A model generated the notes under the pieces. It saw only the letters and a list, made by a program, of their open reading frames with translations. It was not told the origin of the DNA and did no database searches. The position numbers and the translations under genes were made by a program. A stretch of DNA of 64,000 nt, taken from Suipraeoptans intestinalis (GTDB taxonomy: Bacteria; Bacillota; Clostridia; Lachnospirales; Lachnospiraceae). Shown here one piece after another: positions 26,342 to 35,765 of the stretch (the stretch's first letter is position 1; each line of letters opens with the position of its first letter). Location: the NCBI RefSeq assembly GCF_009696485.1, contig NZ_VULY01000018.1:817001-881000 (forward strand), in the 5' to 3' direction.

Positions 26342-28183
26342 CTACATCTTTCGAAATCTTTCATATCGTCTCTTTCTCAGTTCCTCTGCACTCAGCCTTT
26401 CCTGCCGATTAAAAAAGTCGTGCAGCTCTCTTCGCAGCACAGTCGTTACCGGCTCCATCGTTTTGGCAGTATAGGATTCCGGTTCCCGGATGATTTTTTC
26501 TACCACTCCCATGACATACAGATCTTTTGCCGTCAGCTTCATCATTTCTGCCGCTTCCTTTGCCCGGCTCCCATCCTTCCACAAAATACTGGCAAACCCT
26601 TCCGGGGACAGAATGGAGTAAACGGCGTTTTCCAGCATCCATACCTCGTCTGCCACTGCCATTCCCAGGGCCCCGCCGCTTCCGCCTTCTCCTATCACGA
26701 TGGCTACCACCGGCACTTCCAGATCCGAAAACTCTGCCAGGTTCCTTGCAATCGCCTCTCCCTGGCCTCTTTCTTCTGCAGAGGTCCCACAAAAGGCTCC
26801 CGGCGTATCCACCAGACAGACAATGGGCCGGCCGCACCGCTGTGCCTCCTTCGCCAGCCGCCTTACCTTTCGGTACCCTTCCGGCATAGGCATTCCGAAA
26901 TTTCTTTCTACATTTTCCCTGGTAGTCCTGCCTTTTGCCTGAGCGATCACTGTGACCGGGCGCCCCAGAAAGCTTGCGATCCCGCCCAGGATCGCCCTGT
27001 CTTCTCCCGATTCCCGGTCTCCATGCAGTTCGAAAAAATCCGGAAACAGAGCATCGATGTAGTCCCTTGCCACCGGGCGGTCTTTTTTTCTGGACAGCTT
27101 TACCCTTGCCCAGGCGCCTTCCTTTTTTCTGCCCGCCGTTTCCTCTTTCCTGTCTGTTGTCCGTTCCCATCTCGCAAGAGCTTCCCTGCCGCTTCCTTGT
27201 CTGAAGTCCGCAAGATCTCCCTCTGCTTCTGATTCTGATTCTCCTGTCGCTGTCCCGGCTGTGTTTTCTTCGCCCTCATATCCGGACCCCAAAACCTCTT
27301 TGACGGTGCCCTCCTCTGCCTTCCTGCCATGAAGCCGCAGGAGAAACCCAAGGGTCTCTCTCATCTCTTCTCTTTTGACGATTCCGTCCAGAAATCCCTT
27401 TTCCAGCAGAAATTCCGATTTCTGGAATCCCTCGGGAAGTTTCCCCCCTATAGTCTGTTCTATGACTCTTGGCCCCGCAAACCCGATCCGCGCCCCGGGC
27501 TCTGCCAGGATCACATCTCCCAGCATGGCAAAGCTTGCCGTAACCCCTCCCATGGTGGGATCTGTCAGCACACTGACGTAGAGGTTTCCGGATTCCTTGT
27601 GTCGTTTAAACGCCGCTGCCGTCTTTGCCATCTGCATCAAAGAAACGATCCCTTCCTGCATCCTCGCTCCGCCGGAGCAGGTAAACAGTACTACCGGCAG
27701 TCCTTCTTTGGTGGCTCTTTCTGCCAGTCGGGTGATCCTTTCCCCCACTGCATATCCCATACTGGCCATCAAAAAACGTCCGTCCAATGCTCCGACAGCC
27801 ACCGGCTGTCCGCAAATTGATCCTTTTCCTGTGAGCACCGCCTCTGTCAGCCCCGTTCTTTTTCGCAGTTCCTGCTTTTTTTCTTCATAGCCGGGGTATT
27901 CCAGAGGATCCGACACCGGCAGTTCCTCTTTCCATTCTTCAAAACTGTCTTTGTCCAGTATGATCTCCAGCCTCCTTTTCGCAGAGATATGAAAATAGCC
28001 CCGACATTTCAGGCAAATGTACTGCTGTTCTTTTACATCCTCCGTTAAGATGGCTCCGCCGCATTTCGGACATTTTTTCAGCAATCCTTCCGGCACTTCC
28101 GGAGTCGGACTTTTTCCCGGTGTGACATGGCTTTTCTTCCCGATCTGAAAAATTGGTTTTTTAAATACGCGATCCAGTTTCAT
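26342..28183 (-). CDS. accDA: Fused acetyl-CoA carboxylase carboxyltransferase, beta-alpha (AccD-AccA)
   Basis: A 613-residue enzyme that transfers CO2 from carboxybiotin to acetyl-CoA to make malonyl-CoA. The N-terminal half is AccD: zinc ribbon CPKC...CLKC (about 38-60) and TCSGGARMQEG. A hydrophilic linker of about 70 residues rich in Glu, Gly and Arg follows (about 295-370). The C-terminal half is AccA, with DALFPDFFELHGDR, VDTPGAFCG and GEGGSGGAL. Separate accD and accA genes are the rule; the fusion fixes a 1:1 ratio. AAGAGGTGAG before the ATG at 28183 decides the start over a GTG three codons earlier. Confidence 0.93.
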   Translation of the reverse strand: MKLDRVFKKPIFQIGKKSHVTPGKSPTPEVPEGLLKKCPKCGGAILTEDVKEQQYICLKCRGYFHISAKRRLEIILDKDSFEEWKEELPVSDPLEYPGYEEKKQELRKRTGLTEAVLTGKGSICGQPVAVGALDGRFLMASMGYAVGERITRLAERATKEGLPVVLFTCSGGARMQEGIVSLMQMAKTAAAFKRHKESGNLYVSVLTDPTMGGVTASFAMLGDVILAEPGARIGFAGPRVIEQTIGGKLPEGFQKSEFLLEKGFLDGIVKREEMRETLGFLLRLHGRKAEEGTVKEVLGSGYEGEENTAGTATGESESEAEGDLADFRQGSGREALARWERTTDRKEETAGRKKEGAWARVKLSRKKDRPVARDYIDALFPDFFELHGDRESGEDRAILGGIASFLGRPVTVIAQAKGRTTRENVERNFGMPMPEGYRKVRRLAKEAQRCGRPIVCLVDTPGAFCGTSAEERGQGEAIARNLAEFSDLEVPVVAIVIGEGGSGGALGMAVADEVWMLENAVYSILSPEGFASILWKDGSRAKEAAEMMKLTAKDLYVMGVVEKIIREPESYTAKTMEPVTTVLRRELHDFFNRQERLSAEELRKRRYERFRKM

Positions 28184-28195
28184 CCCACTCACCTC

Positions 28196-29539
28196 TTACC
28201 AGTCTTTCTGTATCTGCTCAATAAATTCTACATCCGTCTCCCCTGCCAGATAGCGGGGATGGCTCATGATCCCATACTGGTAATCCACATTTGTATCGAT
28301 CCCTTCTACGATCACCTCTCCCAGGGCACTCTGCATCCGACAGATGGCTTCCTGCCGGCTTTCTCCCCACACGATGACTTTTGCGATCATGGAATCATAG
28401 TAAGGCAGCACCTCATATCCGCTGTATACTGCCGTGTCGATCCGCACTCCCATCCCTCCCGGAAAATGGAGACCGGTAATGACTCCCGGCGACGGGCGAA
28501 ATCCCTTCTCGGGAACCTCCGCATTGATCCTACATTCAATGGCATGTCCTTTCAGTCGGATATCTTCCTGTAAGATCGACAACAGTTCTCCCGATGCGAT
28601 CCGAATCTGCTCTTTTATCAGGTCCACCCCGGTCACCCACTCTGTGACCGGATGCTCTACCTGGATCCGGGTATTCATTTCCATAAAGTAAAACGCTCCC
28701 GTCTCCTCCAGAAGAAATTCTATGGTCCCTGCATTTTCATATCCGGCGGCCTTCGCCGCCTTCACTGCCATCTTTCCCATCTTTCTTCTCAGCTCCTCCG
28801 ACAGTGTGGCGCAGGGCGCCTCCTCTATCATCTTCTGATGATTCCTCTGGATCGAACAGTCCCTTTCTCCCAGATGAATCACATTCCCGTATTTATCTGC
28901 CAGGATCTGAAATTCAATATGCCTCGGTTTTCGGATATAGCGCTCCAGATACATGGTATCATCTCCAAACGCCTGCCGGCTTTCGGTCTGTGCTGTCAGA
29001 AACTCAGAAGAAAACGCCTCCTCTTCCCATACGACCCGCATTCCTTTTCCTCCGCCGCCCAGCGCCGCCTTCACCATAACCGGATATCCGATCCTCCTCG
29101 CCGCTTTTTTCCCTTCCTCTACCGTCCGGATCGGCTCTTTGCTTCCGGGAATCACCGGGATTCCTGCCGCCATCATGGTTTTCCTTGCTTCCTGCTTGTC
29201 TCCCAGTTTTGCGATCACAGCGGAAGGGGGGCCCACAAAGCAGATCTTGCAGGCCTCGCACAATCCGGCGAACTTACTGTTTTCCGACAGAAAGCCAAAG
29301 CCGGGATGGATCCCTTCCGCTCCGCTTGCAATGGTAGCGCTCAAGATGGCTTCCATATTCAGATAGCTGTCCTTTAAGGCCGCCGGTCCGATGCAAATAG
29401 CCTCGTCTGCCAGCTTTGTGTGAAGAGCCTCTTTGTCTGCCTCCGAATAAACTGCCACCGTCTCGATCCCCATTTCCCGGCAGGCACGGATGATCCGCAC
29501 TGCAATTTCTCCACGGTTTGCGATCAATAGCTTTCTCAT
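28196..29539 (-). CDS. accC: Biotin carboxylase subunit of acetyl-CoA carboxylase
   Basis: A 447-residue ATP-grasp enzyme that carboxylates the biotin on AccB. MRKLLIANRGEIAVRIIRAC is the classical start; KAALGGGGKGMRVV is the glycine-rich ATP loop, and FMEMNTRIQVEHPVTE (about 285) holds the catalytic Glu, Asn and Arg. It lies eight bases after fabZ and 12 bases before accDA in one transcript. Confidence 0.96.
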   Translation of the reverse strand: MRKLLIANRGEIAVRIIRACREMGIETVAVYSEADKEALHTKLADEAICIGPAALKDSYLNMEAILSATIASGAEGIHPGFGFLSENSKFAGLCEACKICFVGPPSAVIAKLGDKQEARKTMMAAGIPVIPGSKEPIRTVEEGKKAARRIGYPVMVKAALGGGGKGMRVVWEEEAFSSEFLTAQTESRQAFGDDTMYLERYIRKPRHIEFQILADKYGNVIHLGERDCSIQRNHQKMIEEAPCATLSEELRRKMGKMAVKAAKAAGYENAGTIEFLLEETGAFYFMEMNTRIQVEHPVTEWVTGVDLIKEQIRIASGELLSILQEDIRLKGHAIECRINAEVPEKGFRPSPGVITGLHFPGGMGVRIDTAVYSGYEVLPYYDSMIAKVIVWGESRQEAICRMQSALGEVIVEGIDTNVDYQYGIMSHPRYLAGETDVEFIEQIQKDW

Positions 29540-29547
29540 TCCATCAC

Positions 29548-29976
29548 CTACCCTACTATAAAAGTCAGTTCTGCGCTGACAACCGTCTTTCCCTCTACGC
29601 TGGCAACCGCTTCTCCCACGCCTACCGGCCCTTTTTTCCGGATGATGCGGGTCTCCAGACGCACTTTATCTCCCGGGGAGATCTTTCCTTTGAACCTGCA
29701 TTTAGAGATTCCTCCAAAATAAGCGGTTTTTCCCTGATTTTCCTCACAGCTTAAAATAGCCACCGCTCCTGTCTGCGCCAGCGCTTCTACCGTCAGAACC
29801 CCCGGCATCACCGGCTCTTCCGGAAAATGCCCCCGAAAAAATCCTTCTCCGTAGGAAACACACTTGTATCCCACTGCATATTCTCCCGGCTGATAATCCT
29901 CCACATAGTCCAGTAGCAGGAACGGGTAGCGATGCGGCAGGATCTCTTTGATCTGCTGAATGTTCAGTCTGTTCAT
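29548..29976 (-). CDS. fabZ: 3-hydroxyacyl-ACP dehydratase FabZ
   Basis: A 142-residue hot-dog fold enzyme that removes water from 3-hydroxyacyl-ACP during elongation. LPHRYPFLLLDYV contains the catalytic His, and GHFPEEPVMPGVLTVEALAQ the catalytic Glu and the central helix. It is the only dehydratase in the operon. FabZ does not normally isomerise trans-2 to cis-3, so the branch to unsaturated acids needs another enzyme. Confidence 0.95.
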   Translation of the reverse strand: MNRLNIQQIKEILPHRYPFLLLDYVEDYQPGEYAVGYKCVSYGEGFFRGHFPEEPVMPGVLTVEALAQTGAVAILSCEENQGKTAYFGGISKCRFKGKISPGDKVRLETRIIRKKGPVGVGEAVASVEGKTVVSAELTFIVG

Positions 29977-29992
29977 CGTTTTCTCCTTCTTC

Positions 29993-30442
29993 CTAACTTT
30001 TTATCCGAAACAACGGCTGCTGATATTCCACCAGCTTCCCGTTCTCTGCCAGGATTTCCAGGATCTGTCCGTCGCAGTCGCTTTCGATTTCATTCATCAG
30101 CTTCATTGCCTCGACGATTCCAAGGATCTGTCCCTTTTTGACCCGGTCTCCCACCTGTACATAGGGAGCGGCATCCTCTGCCGGCGCCGCATAAAAGGTT
30201 CCCACCAGGGGAGAGGTCACCACATTTCCCTGAAGTTCTTCCTGCTCCTGCCTCTTTTCTTCCGTACCGGTCGTCTGCTCCCACCGGACCTGTTCCGTTA
30301 TCTTTTTCGGCAGTTCTTCCAAACCAATCGGTTCTTTTTCTTTCCGTAAATGCAGTCTCACTCCATTTTCTTCATACTCCAGCTCCGAAAGCCCGGACGC
30401 CGACATGGAAGAAATCAATTGCTGCAGCTGTGTCACTTCCAT
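29993..30442 (-). CDS. accB: Biotin carboxyl carrier protein of acetyl-CoA carboxylase
   Basis: A 149-residue carrier. The C-terminal biotinyl domain (about 75-149) has EAMKLMNEI with the biotinylated Lys114 and the thumb GTFYAAPAEDAAPYV typical of AccB. A Glu/Gln-rich linker (about 38-72) joins it to a short helical N-terminus that binds AccC. It is followed by fabZ after 16 bases. Confidence 0.95.
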   Translation of the reverse strand: MEVTQLQQLISSMSASGLSELEYEENGVRLHLRKEKEPIGLEELPKKITEQVRWEQTTGTEEKRQEQEELQGNVVTSPLVGTFYAAPAEDAAPYVQVGDRVKKGQILGIVEAMKLMNEIESDCDGQILEILAENGKLVEYQQPLFRIKS

Positions 30443-30453
30443 CTCTTTTCCCT

Positions 30454-31692
30454 CTACCCTTCATACTGCTTTGCCAATAAAGTTGCATTGTGCCCGCCAA
30501 ATCCCAGAGAATTGGACATTGCAAAGCGGACGTTTCTTTTTACCGGACTTCCAATAGCATAGTTCAGATCACATTCTCCTTCCGTTTCCCTGGTTCCCAT
30601 CGTCTGATGGATCAGGCCGTTTTCCAGAGTTTTCATGCATGCCACAAATTCAATGCCGCCTGCTGCCCCCAACAGGTGGCCTGTCATGGATTTGGTAGAA
30701 TTGATCACTACCTGATCTGCCCCTTTTCCCAGCGCTTTTTTAATGGCTCTTGTCTCAAACAGGTCGTTATAGTAGGTGCTGGTTCCATGGGCGTTGATGT
30801 AGTCCACGTCCTTTCCTTCTATCCTGCCTTCTTCCATGGCCAGCTCCATTGCTCTGGCTGCACCGCTTCCATCCTCGCAGGGGGAGGTGATATGGTATGC
30901 ATCTGCCGTTGCCCCGTAACCTATCAGTTCTCCGTAGATTTTTGCCCCTCTCTTTTTGGCATGCTCCAGCTCTTCCAGAAGTACCACGCCAGCCCCTTCT
31001 CCCAGTACAAAGCCGCTGCGGTCTTTGTCGAAAGGGATGGACGCCCGAAGCGGATCCACCTGTTCTGACAGGGCAGTCAGTGCCATAAAGCCTGCCACTC
31101 CCGTGGGACAGATACAGCTTTCCGCTCCTCCTGCCAGCATCATGTCTGCATCCTGATACTGAATGGCGCGAAAAGCGTCTCCTATGCTGTTGGTTCCGGA
31201 AGCGCATGCCGTCACCACGCTGGTACATTTTCCACGAAAGCCGGTCTGAATGGACACGTTGCCCGCTGCCATGTTAGAGATCATCATGGGAACCAGAAGA
31301 GGGTTTACCCTGCCGGGACCCTTTGTCTTTAGTTTTTCACAGGCCGTTTCCACCTGTGTCAGACTTCCGATTCCTGAGCTAATGATGATCCCTGCGCGAA
31401 ACGGATCCTCCTCTTCCATAATAAGTCCGGCATCCTCCACAGCTTCTCTGGCCGCCGCCACGGCATATTGGGAAAACAGTTCCATCCTTCTTGCCGCCTT
31501 TGCATCCATCCTGTCTGTCGGCGAAAAATCTTTGACCTGCGCTGCCAGTTTTACTTTATAGTCCGCAGTGTCAAATCTTGTGATCCTGTCAATCCCTACT
31601 TTGCCCCTGCACAGGCCGTCCCAGTAGTCTGCCACCGTATTTCCTATCGGGGTTACTGCTCCCAGTCCTGTTACTACCACTCTTCTTTTCAT
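30454..31692 (-). CDS. fabF: 3-oxoacyl-ACP synthase II
   Basis: A 412-residue thiolase-fold condensing enzyme that extends acyl-ACP with malonyl-ACP. The Cys-His-His triad is visible: VVTACASGTNSIG (Cys163), NAHGTSTYYND and KSMTGHLLGAAGG. As the only long-chain condensing enzyme in the operon it must serve both saturated and any unsaturated chains. It lies nine bases after fabG. Confidence 0.96.
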   Translation of the reverse strand: MKRRVVVTGLGAVTPIGNTVADYWDGLCRGKVGIDRITRFDTADYKVKLAAQVKDFSPTDRMDAKAARRMELFSQYAVAAAREAVEDAGLIMEEEDPFRAGIIISSGIGSLTQVETACEKLKTKGPGRVNPLLVPMMISNMAAGNVSIQTGFRGKCTSVVTACASGTNSIGDAFRAIQYQDADMMLAGGAESCICPTGVAGFMALTALSEQVDPLRASIPFDKDRSGFVLGEGAGVVLLEELEHAKKRGAKIYGELIGYGATADAYHITSPCEDGSGAARAMELAMEEGRIEGKDVDYINAHGTSTYYNDLFETRAIKKALGKGADQVVINSTKSMTGHLLGAAGGIEFVACMKTLENGLIHQTMGTRETEGECDLNYAIGSPVKRNVRFAMSNSLGFGGHNATLLAKQYEG

Positions 31693-31701
31693 GCGTCCTC
31701 C

Positions 31702-32442
31702 TTACATTGCGATCCCGCCGTCCACCTGGATCACCTGTCCTGTGATATAGTCTGCCTCTTTGGCTATGAGAAATTCTACTGCCGCTGCCACATGCTCCGG
31801 CCGGCCAAATCTTCCCATCGGTATTTTCTTTGCCGCCATATCCCTGACGTTTTCCGAAAGGTCTTTGGTCATGTCCGTCTCAATAAATCCAGGCGCCACC
31901 GCATTTACTGTGATCCCCCTGGAAGCCAGCTCCTGCGCCGCCGTTTTGGTCATCCCGATCAGTCCTGCCTTTGCCGCCGCATAATTTGCCTGACCTGCAT
32001 TTCCTGTGATCCCTACTACAGACGCAATATTTACGATCCTGCCTTCCCGCCTCCGGACCATCTCTCTAGCTGCAAACCGCATGGTGTGAAACGCTCCTTT
32101 CAGGTTGACTTCCAGCACCCGGTCAAACTCCTCTTCCGTCATACGCATCAGCAGATTGTCTCGTGTGATCCCTGCGTTGTTGATCAACACATCGATCTTG
32201 CCATAGGTGTCCAGAATCATTCCCAGCATTTTTTGTGTTTCCTTCCAGTCAGAAACGTCACAGGACCAAATCTTTGCTTCCGCTCCCCTTTCCTGCACCT
32301 GCTCTGCCGTTTTTTCCGCCCCTTCCCGGTTCCCCTGATAGTTCAGGATCAGGACGGTATCTTTTTTTGCCAGCCTGACTGCAATCGCTTCCCCGATCCC
32401 TTTGGATGCTCCGGTGATCAAGATCACTTTTTTGTCCGTCAT
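31702..32442 (-). CDS. fabG: 3-oxoacyl-ACP reductase FabG
   Basis: A 246-residue short-chain dehydrogenase that reduces 3-oxoacyl-ACP with NADPH. TGASKGIGEAIA is the cofactor loop, NNAGITRDNLLMRM the family motif, and YAAAKAGLIGMTK holds the catalytic Tyr and Lys. ETDMTKDL is typical of FabG. AAAGGAGG upstream sets the ATG at 32442, which overlaps the fabD stop codon as ATGA; the frame itself is open to 32496. Confidence 0.96.
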   Translation of the reverse strand: MTDKKVILITGASKGIGEAIAVRLAKKDTVLILNYQGNREGAEKTAEQVQERGAEAKIWSCDVSDWKETQKMLGMILDTYGKIDVLINNAGITRDNLLMRMTEEEFDRVLEVNLKGAFHTMRFAAREMVRRREGRIVNIASVVGITGNAGQANYAAAKAGLIGMTKTAAQELASRGITVNAVAPGFIETDMTKDLSENVRDMAAKKIPMGRFGRPEHVAAAVEFLIAKEADYITGQVIQVDGGIAM

Positions 32443-33377
32443 GCTTCCTGCCTCCTTTGTCCTATTTTTTCTGTTATCGTCTCCATATCTTCCCATGTTG
32501 CAATATTATAAACAGGAATCTCTGTTTTCATTTTTTTCAAAAATCCGGCCAAGGTGTTGCCCGGCCCAATCTCTATCACAGCCTCCACAGCTTCTGCCTG
32601 CAAAGTTTTCATACTCTGCATCCAGAGAACCGGATGGCTGATCTGGCGGATCAAAAGCGGACGGATCTCTTCCTTCTTCGTTACTTTTTTGGCCGTCACA
32701 TTGCTGATATAAGGAACCTGCAGGTCCCGGATAGGAATTTCCTCCAGCTTCTGTTCCAGCCTTCTTCCTGCCTCTTCCATGTAAGGAGAATGAAAAGGAC
32801 CGCTCACCTCCAGGAACAATGTCCGTCTGGCGCCTGCTTTTTTCAACACCTCTGCGGCTTCCTCTACCGCTTTTCTTTTTCCGGTAATCACAATTTGCCC
32901 CGGACAGTTATAATTAGCGACAGTGACTCCTTCTACCGACGACAAGGCTGCTTCCAGACGGGTTTCCTCCAGTCCCAAAACGGCGCACATAGCTCCTTCC
33001 CCTGCCGGAACCGCCTTCTCCATCAAAAGGCCTCTTTCCCTGACCAATCGGACAGCATCTGTCGTTGTCAGCCCTCTTCCCTCTGTAATGGCTGCATATT
33101 CTCCCAGACTCAATCCGGCTGTCACTTCCGGCCGGATTCCTCTGCTTTCTATCTCCCGAGTCATGGCAAGCATGGTAGTAAGGAGAGCTGCCTGGGTATA
33201 CTCGGTCTTTTTCAAAAGCTCCTGCCCTTCCAGGCATAGTTTCCTGATATCCAGCCCGATTGCCTGGGACGCTTCCTCGTACACCTCTTTTGCAAAATTT
33301 CCTTTTTCGTAAAAATCCATTCCCATTCCTGTTTTCTGCGTACCCTGTCCCGGATAGATAAATGCGATCTTTCCCAT
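32439..33377 (-). CDS. fabD: Malonyl-CoA:ACP transacylase
   Basis: A 312-residue alpha/beta hydrolase-like enzyme that loads malonyl groups onto ACP. IYPGQGTQKTGM is the N-terminal signature, GLSLGEYAA holds the catalytic serine, and SGPFHSPYM the catalytic His. The stop codon overlaps the fabG start, and fabK ends one base upstream of its own start, so translation of the three is coupled. Confidence 0.95.
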   Translation of the reverse strand: MGKIAFIYPGQGTQKTGMGMDFYEKGNFAKEVYEEASQAIGLDIRKLCLEGQELLKKTEYTQAALLTTMLAMTREIESRGIRPEVTAGLSLGEYAAITEGRGLTTTDAVRLVRERGLLMEKAVPAGEGAMCAVLGLEETRLEAALSSVEGVTVANYNCPGQIVITGKRKAVEEAAEVLKKAGARRTLFLEVSGPFHSPYMEEAGRRLEQKLEEIPIRDLQVPYISNVTAKKVTKKEEIRPLLIRQISHPVLWMQSMKTLQAEAVEAVIEIGPGNTLAGFLKKMKTEIPVYNIATWEDMETITEKIGQRRQEA

Positions 33378-33378
33378 A

Positions 33379-34305
33379 CTATTCTCCCTTTAACAGTCTT
33401 TTGGCTTCCCGTGTGATCCCTTCCAAGATCTCCTGGCAGGACAGTTCTTCCCGGATCAGTCCTGCGATCTGCCCTGCCATGATACTGCCTTGTTTCACGT
33501 CTCCTTCTACCACAGCCTTCCTGAGACCGCCCAGCGTCAGATATTCCAGCTCTTCCAGGGTAGCTCCTTGTTTTTCCAGCTCCAGATAGGTTTTCGTCAT
33601 CTCGTTGCGCAGAGCCCGTACAGGATGTCCTGTACTCCTTCCCGTCACCCTGGAATCAATATCTTTTGCTTTCAGGATCCGTTCTTTGTAGTTTCCATGT
33701 ACCTGTGACTCCTTTGCCGTCACAAAGCGGGTTCCCATCTGAATCCCCTGTGCGCCTAAAAGAAAAGCTGCCGCCATCCCTCTTCCGTCTGCGATCCCCC
33801 CGGCTGCTATGACCGGGATCTGTACCGCATCCACGATCTGCGGAACCAGCGCCATGGTGGACGTTTCTCCAATGTGTCCACCTGCCTCACAGCCTTCTGC
33901 CACCACCGCATCCGCTCCGCACCGTTCCATCCGCTTTGCCAGTGCTACAGACGCCACTACCGGAATAACCCGGATACCTTTTGATTTCCACAGCCTCATG
34001 TATTTTTCAGGGTTTCCTGCCCCTGTCGTAACCACCTTTACGTCCTCTTCCGCCACTACTTCTGCCACTTCGTCGGCATAGGGGCTCATCAGCATCAAAT
34101 TGACTCCCACCGGACAGTCCGTTTTTTCTCTTGCCGCTTTGATCTGTTCCCTTACCCACTGTGCCGGTGCATTTGCGGCTCCGATCAGCCCCAGCCCGCC
34201 GGCTTCTGACACGGCGGCTGCCAGATGGTGCTCCGCTACCCAGGCCATTCCTCCCTGTACGATGGGATATTTTATTCCTAACAACTTGGTGACTTCTGTC
34301 TGCAT
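33379..34305 (-). CDS. fabK: Enoyl-ACP reductase II (FabK)
   Basis: A 308-residue FMN-dependent reductase that completes each elongation cycle with NAD(P)H. YPIVQGGMAWVA starts the barrel, EGCEAGGHIGE holds the catalytic His, and AAGGIADGRGMAAAFLLGAQG the FMN site. FabK replaces the triclosan-sensitive FabI in many Firmicutes; no fabI is seen here. The related 25284-26333 protein is a separate, cysteine-containing branch. Confidence 0.94.
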   Translation of the reverse strand: MQTEVTKLLGIKYPIVQGGMAWVAEHHLAAAVSEAGGLGLIGAANAPAQWVREQIKAAREKTDCPVGVNLMLMSPYADEVAEVVAEEDVKVVTTGAGNPEKYMRLWKSKGIRVIPVVASVALAKRMERCGADAVVAEGCEAGGHIGETSTMALVPQIVDAVQIPVIAAGGIADGRGMAAAFLLGAQGIQMGTRFVTAKESQVHGNYKERILKAKDIDSRVTGRSTGHPVRALRNEMTKTYLELEKQGATLEELEYLTLGGLRKAVVEGDVKQGSIMAGQIAGLIREELSCQEILEGITREAKRLLKGE

Positions 34306-34333
34306 CTGTTACAACCTCTTTCCTTTATTCTTC

Positions 34334-34561
34334 TTATCCTTTGTGCTGTTCTATGTAGGCCATCACATCCCCCACCGTGTCCATCTGCTCCAGATCTTCT
34401 GTGGGGATCTCGATCCCGTATTCTTCCTCCAACGCCATCACCATCTCAAACAGATCCAGGGAATCCGCTCCCAAATCTTTCTTAAAAGAAGATCCCAGTG
34501 TAATGCTGCCTTCTTCTACTCCCAAATTTTCTGCTACCAGCTTTCTTACTTGTTCAAACAT
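34334..34561 (-). CDS. acpP: Acyl carrier protein
   Basis: A 75-residue acidic four-helix carrier of the growing acyl chain. LGADSLDLFEMVMALEEEYG contains the DSL serine that receives 4'-phosphopantetheine. It follows fabH by 49 bases, which contain a TAAACC-8-GGTTTA hairpin that may adjust the ratio of acpP to fabH transcript or translation. Confidence 0.96.
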   Translation of the reverse strand: MFEQVRKLVAENLGVEEGSITLGSSFKKDLGADSLDLFEMVMALEEEYGIEIPTEDLEQMDTVGDVMAYIEQHKG

Positions 34562-34610
34562 CCTTGTTCCTCCTTTTTTGTATCATTTATTCATAAACCA
34601 AATGATCGGT

Positions 34611-35705
34611 TTATTTCCACTCTACAATAACGGCTCCCCAGGTCAGCCCGGCCCCAAATCCTGCCAGTATCAGTTTGTCTCCCTGCTTGAGCTTTCCGTC
34701 TCTGTTCATTTCGTCTAATAGAATGGGAATACTGGCAGAGGATGTATTCCCATATCTGTCCAGATTCATGGGGAATTTTCCAATCGGTTCCTCCATCCGT
34801 CTTGCAACGGCCTCTACGATCCTACGATTCGCCTGATGCAGGACATAATATCGAATCTCCTGCTTTTCCAGACGATTCTTCCTCAGAACCTCCTCCATTA
34901 CTTCCGGAACCTTTTTTACTGCGAATTTAAAGACGGCCTGCCCGTCCATCTTCATAAAGTAGGCAAAAGACTCTTTCCGGTCTTTTGGGATCTCACAAAA
35001 CGCCTCTTCGTTCCTATCTTTATCCGACGGTAGACTGTTCTTCGTTCCTGTGACGGCAAATCGCTCCCTTCCTTTCCCGCCTCCCAGGAAAGGATGTTCC
35101 GTCTGACACAGGTTACTATGCACTCCGTCATTCCTGCTTCTGCAGGTCAGAGCTTCTCCCTTTTCTCCATCGGAATGGATGACCGAAAGGTAGGGACGGC
35201 TTATGCTTTTTTGAAGAAGGACGGCTCCTGCCCCGTCCCCGAACAGGATGCAGGTTCCTCTGTCCGTCCAGTCGGTGATGTGGGATAGACACTCGCTCCC
35301 AATGACCAGCACCGTCTGATATCCTCCCGTTTCCAAAAGACTTTCTGCCACATGATATGCCAGTACAAATCCGGTACAGGCTCCATTTATGTCAAATGCA
35401 GCGGCATGCTGTGCCTTCAGCAATTTTTGCACTCCACAGGCAGTCCCCGGAAAGACCTGCTCTCCCGATATGGTGGCCACCAGAATCAGATCCACCTCTT
35501 CCGGGGAACATTTTGCCTGTTCCAACGCTTTTTTCCCCGCCTGATATGCCATCATAACTGTAGTTTCTTCTGCTGCGATCCTCCGTTCCCGGATCCCGGT
35601 CCGTTCCCGGATCCACTGGTCGCTGGTATCCACCCAGGTACTTATCTGATCATTGGTGATCCTGCACTTTGGAAGACAGGATCCTGTTCCTGCTATGATC
35701 GCCAT
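34611..35705 (-). CDS. fabH: 3-oxoacyl-ACP synthase III with a central insertion
   Basis: A 364-residue initiation enzyme that condenses acetyl- or branched acyl-CoA with malonyl-ACP. The triad is intact: FDINGACTGF (Cys110), YVLHQANRRI (His290) and RYGNTSSASIP (Asn320). The usual length is about 320; the extra length is a hydrophilic, Gly/Lys/Glu-rich stretch at about 190-237, between HSDGEKGEALTC and YFMKMDGQAVF, on the side of the fold away from the triad order. First gene of the operon, with AAGGAG before its ATG and the FabT-type operator upstream. Confidence 0.93.
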   Translation of the reverse strand: MAIIAGTGSCLPKCRITNDQISTWVDTSDQWIRERTGIRERRIAAEETTVMMAYQAGKKALEQAKCSPEEVDLILVATISGEQVFPGTACGVQKLLKAQHAAAFDINGACTGFVLAYHVAESLLETGGYQTVLVIGSECLSHITDWTDRGTCILFGDGAGAVLLQKSISRPYLSVIHSDGEKGEALTCRSRNDGVHSNLCQTEHPFLGGGKGRERFAVTGTKNSLPSDKDRNEEAFCEIPKDRKESFAYFMKMDGQAVFKFAVKKVPEVMEEVLRKNRLEKQEIRYYVLHQANRRIVEAVARRMEEPIGKFPMNLDRYGNTSSASIPILLDEMNRDGKLKQGDKLILAGFGAGLTWGAVIVEWK

Positions 35706-35765
35706 GTTTTTCTCCTTGTTGATTTGATTTTATTTTGATTTTAATATATTTTTACTTTAATATAT

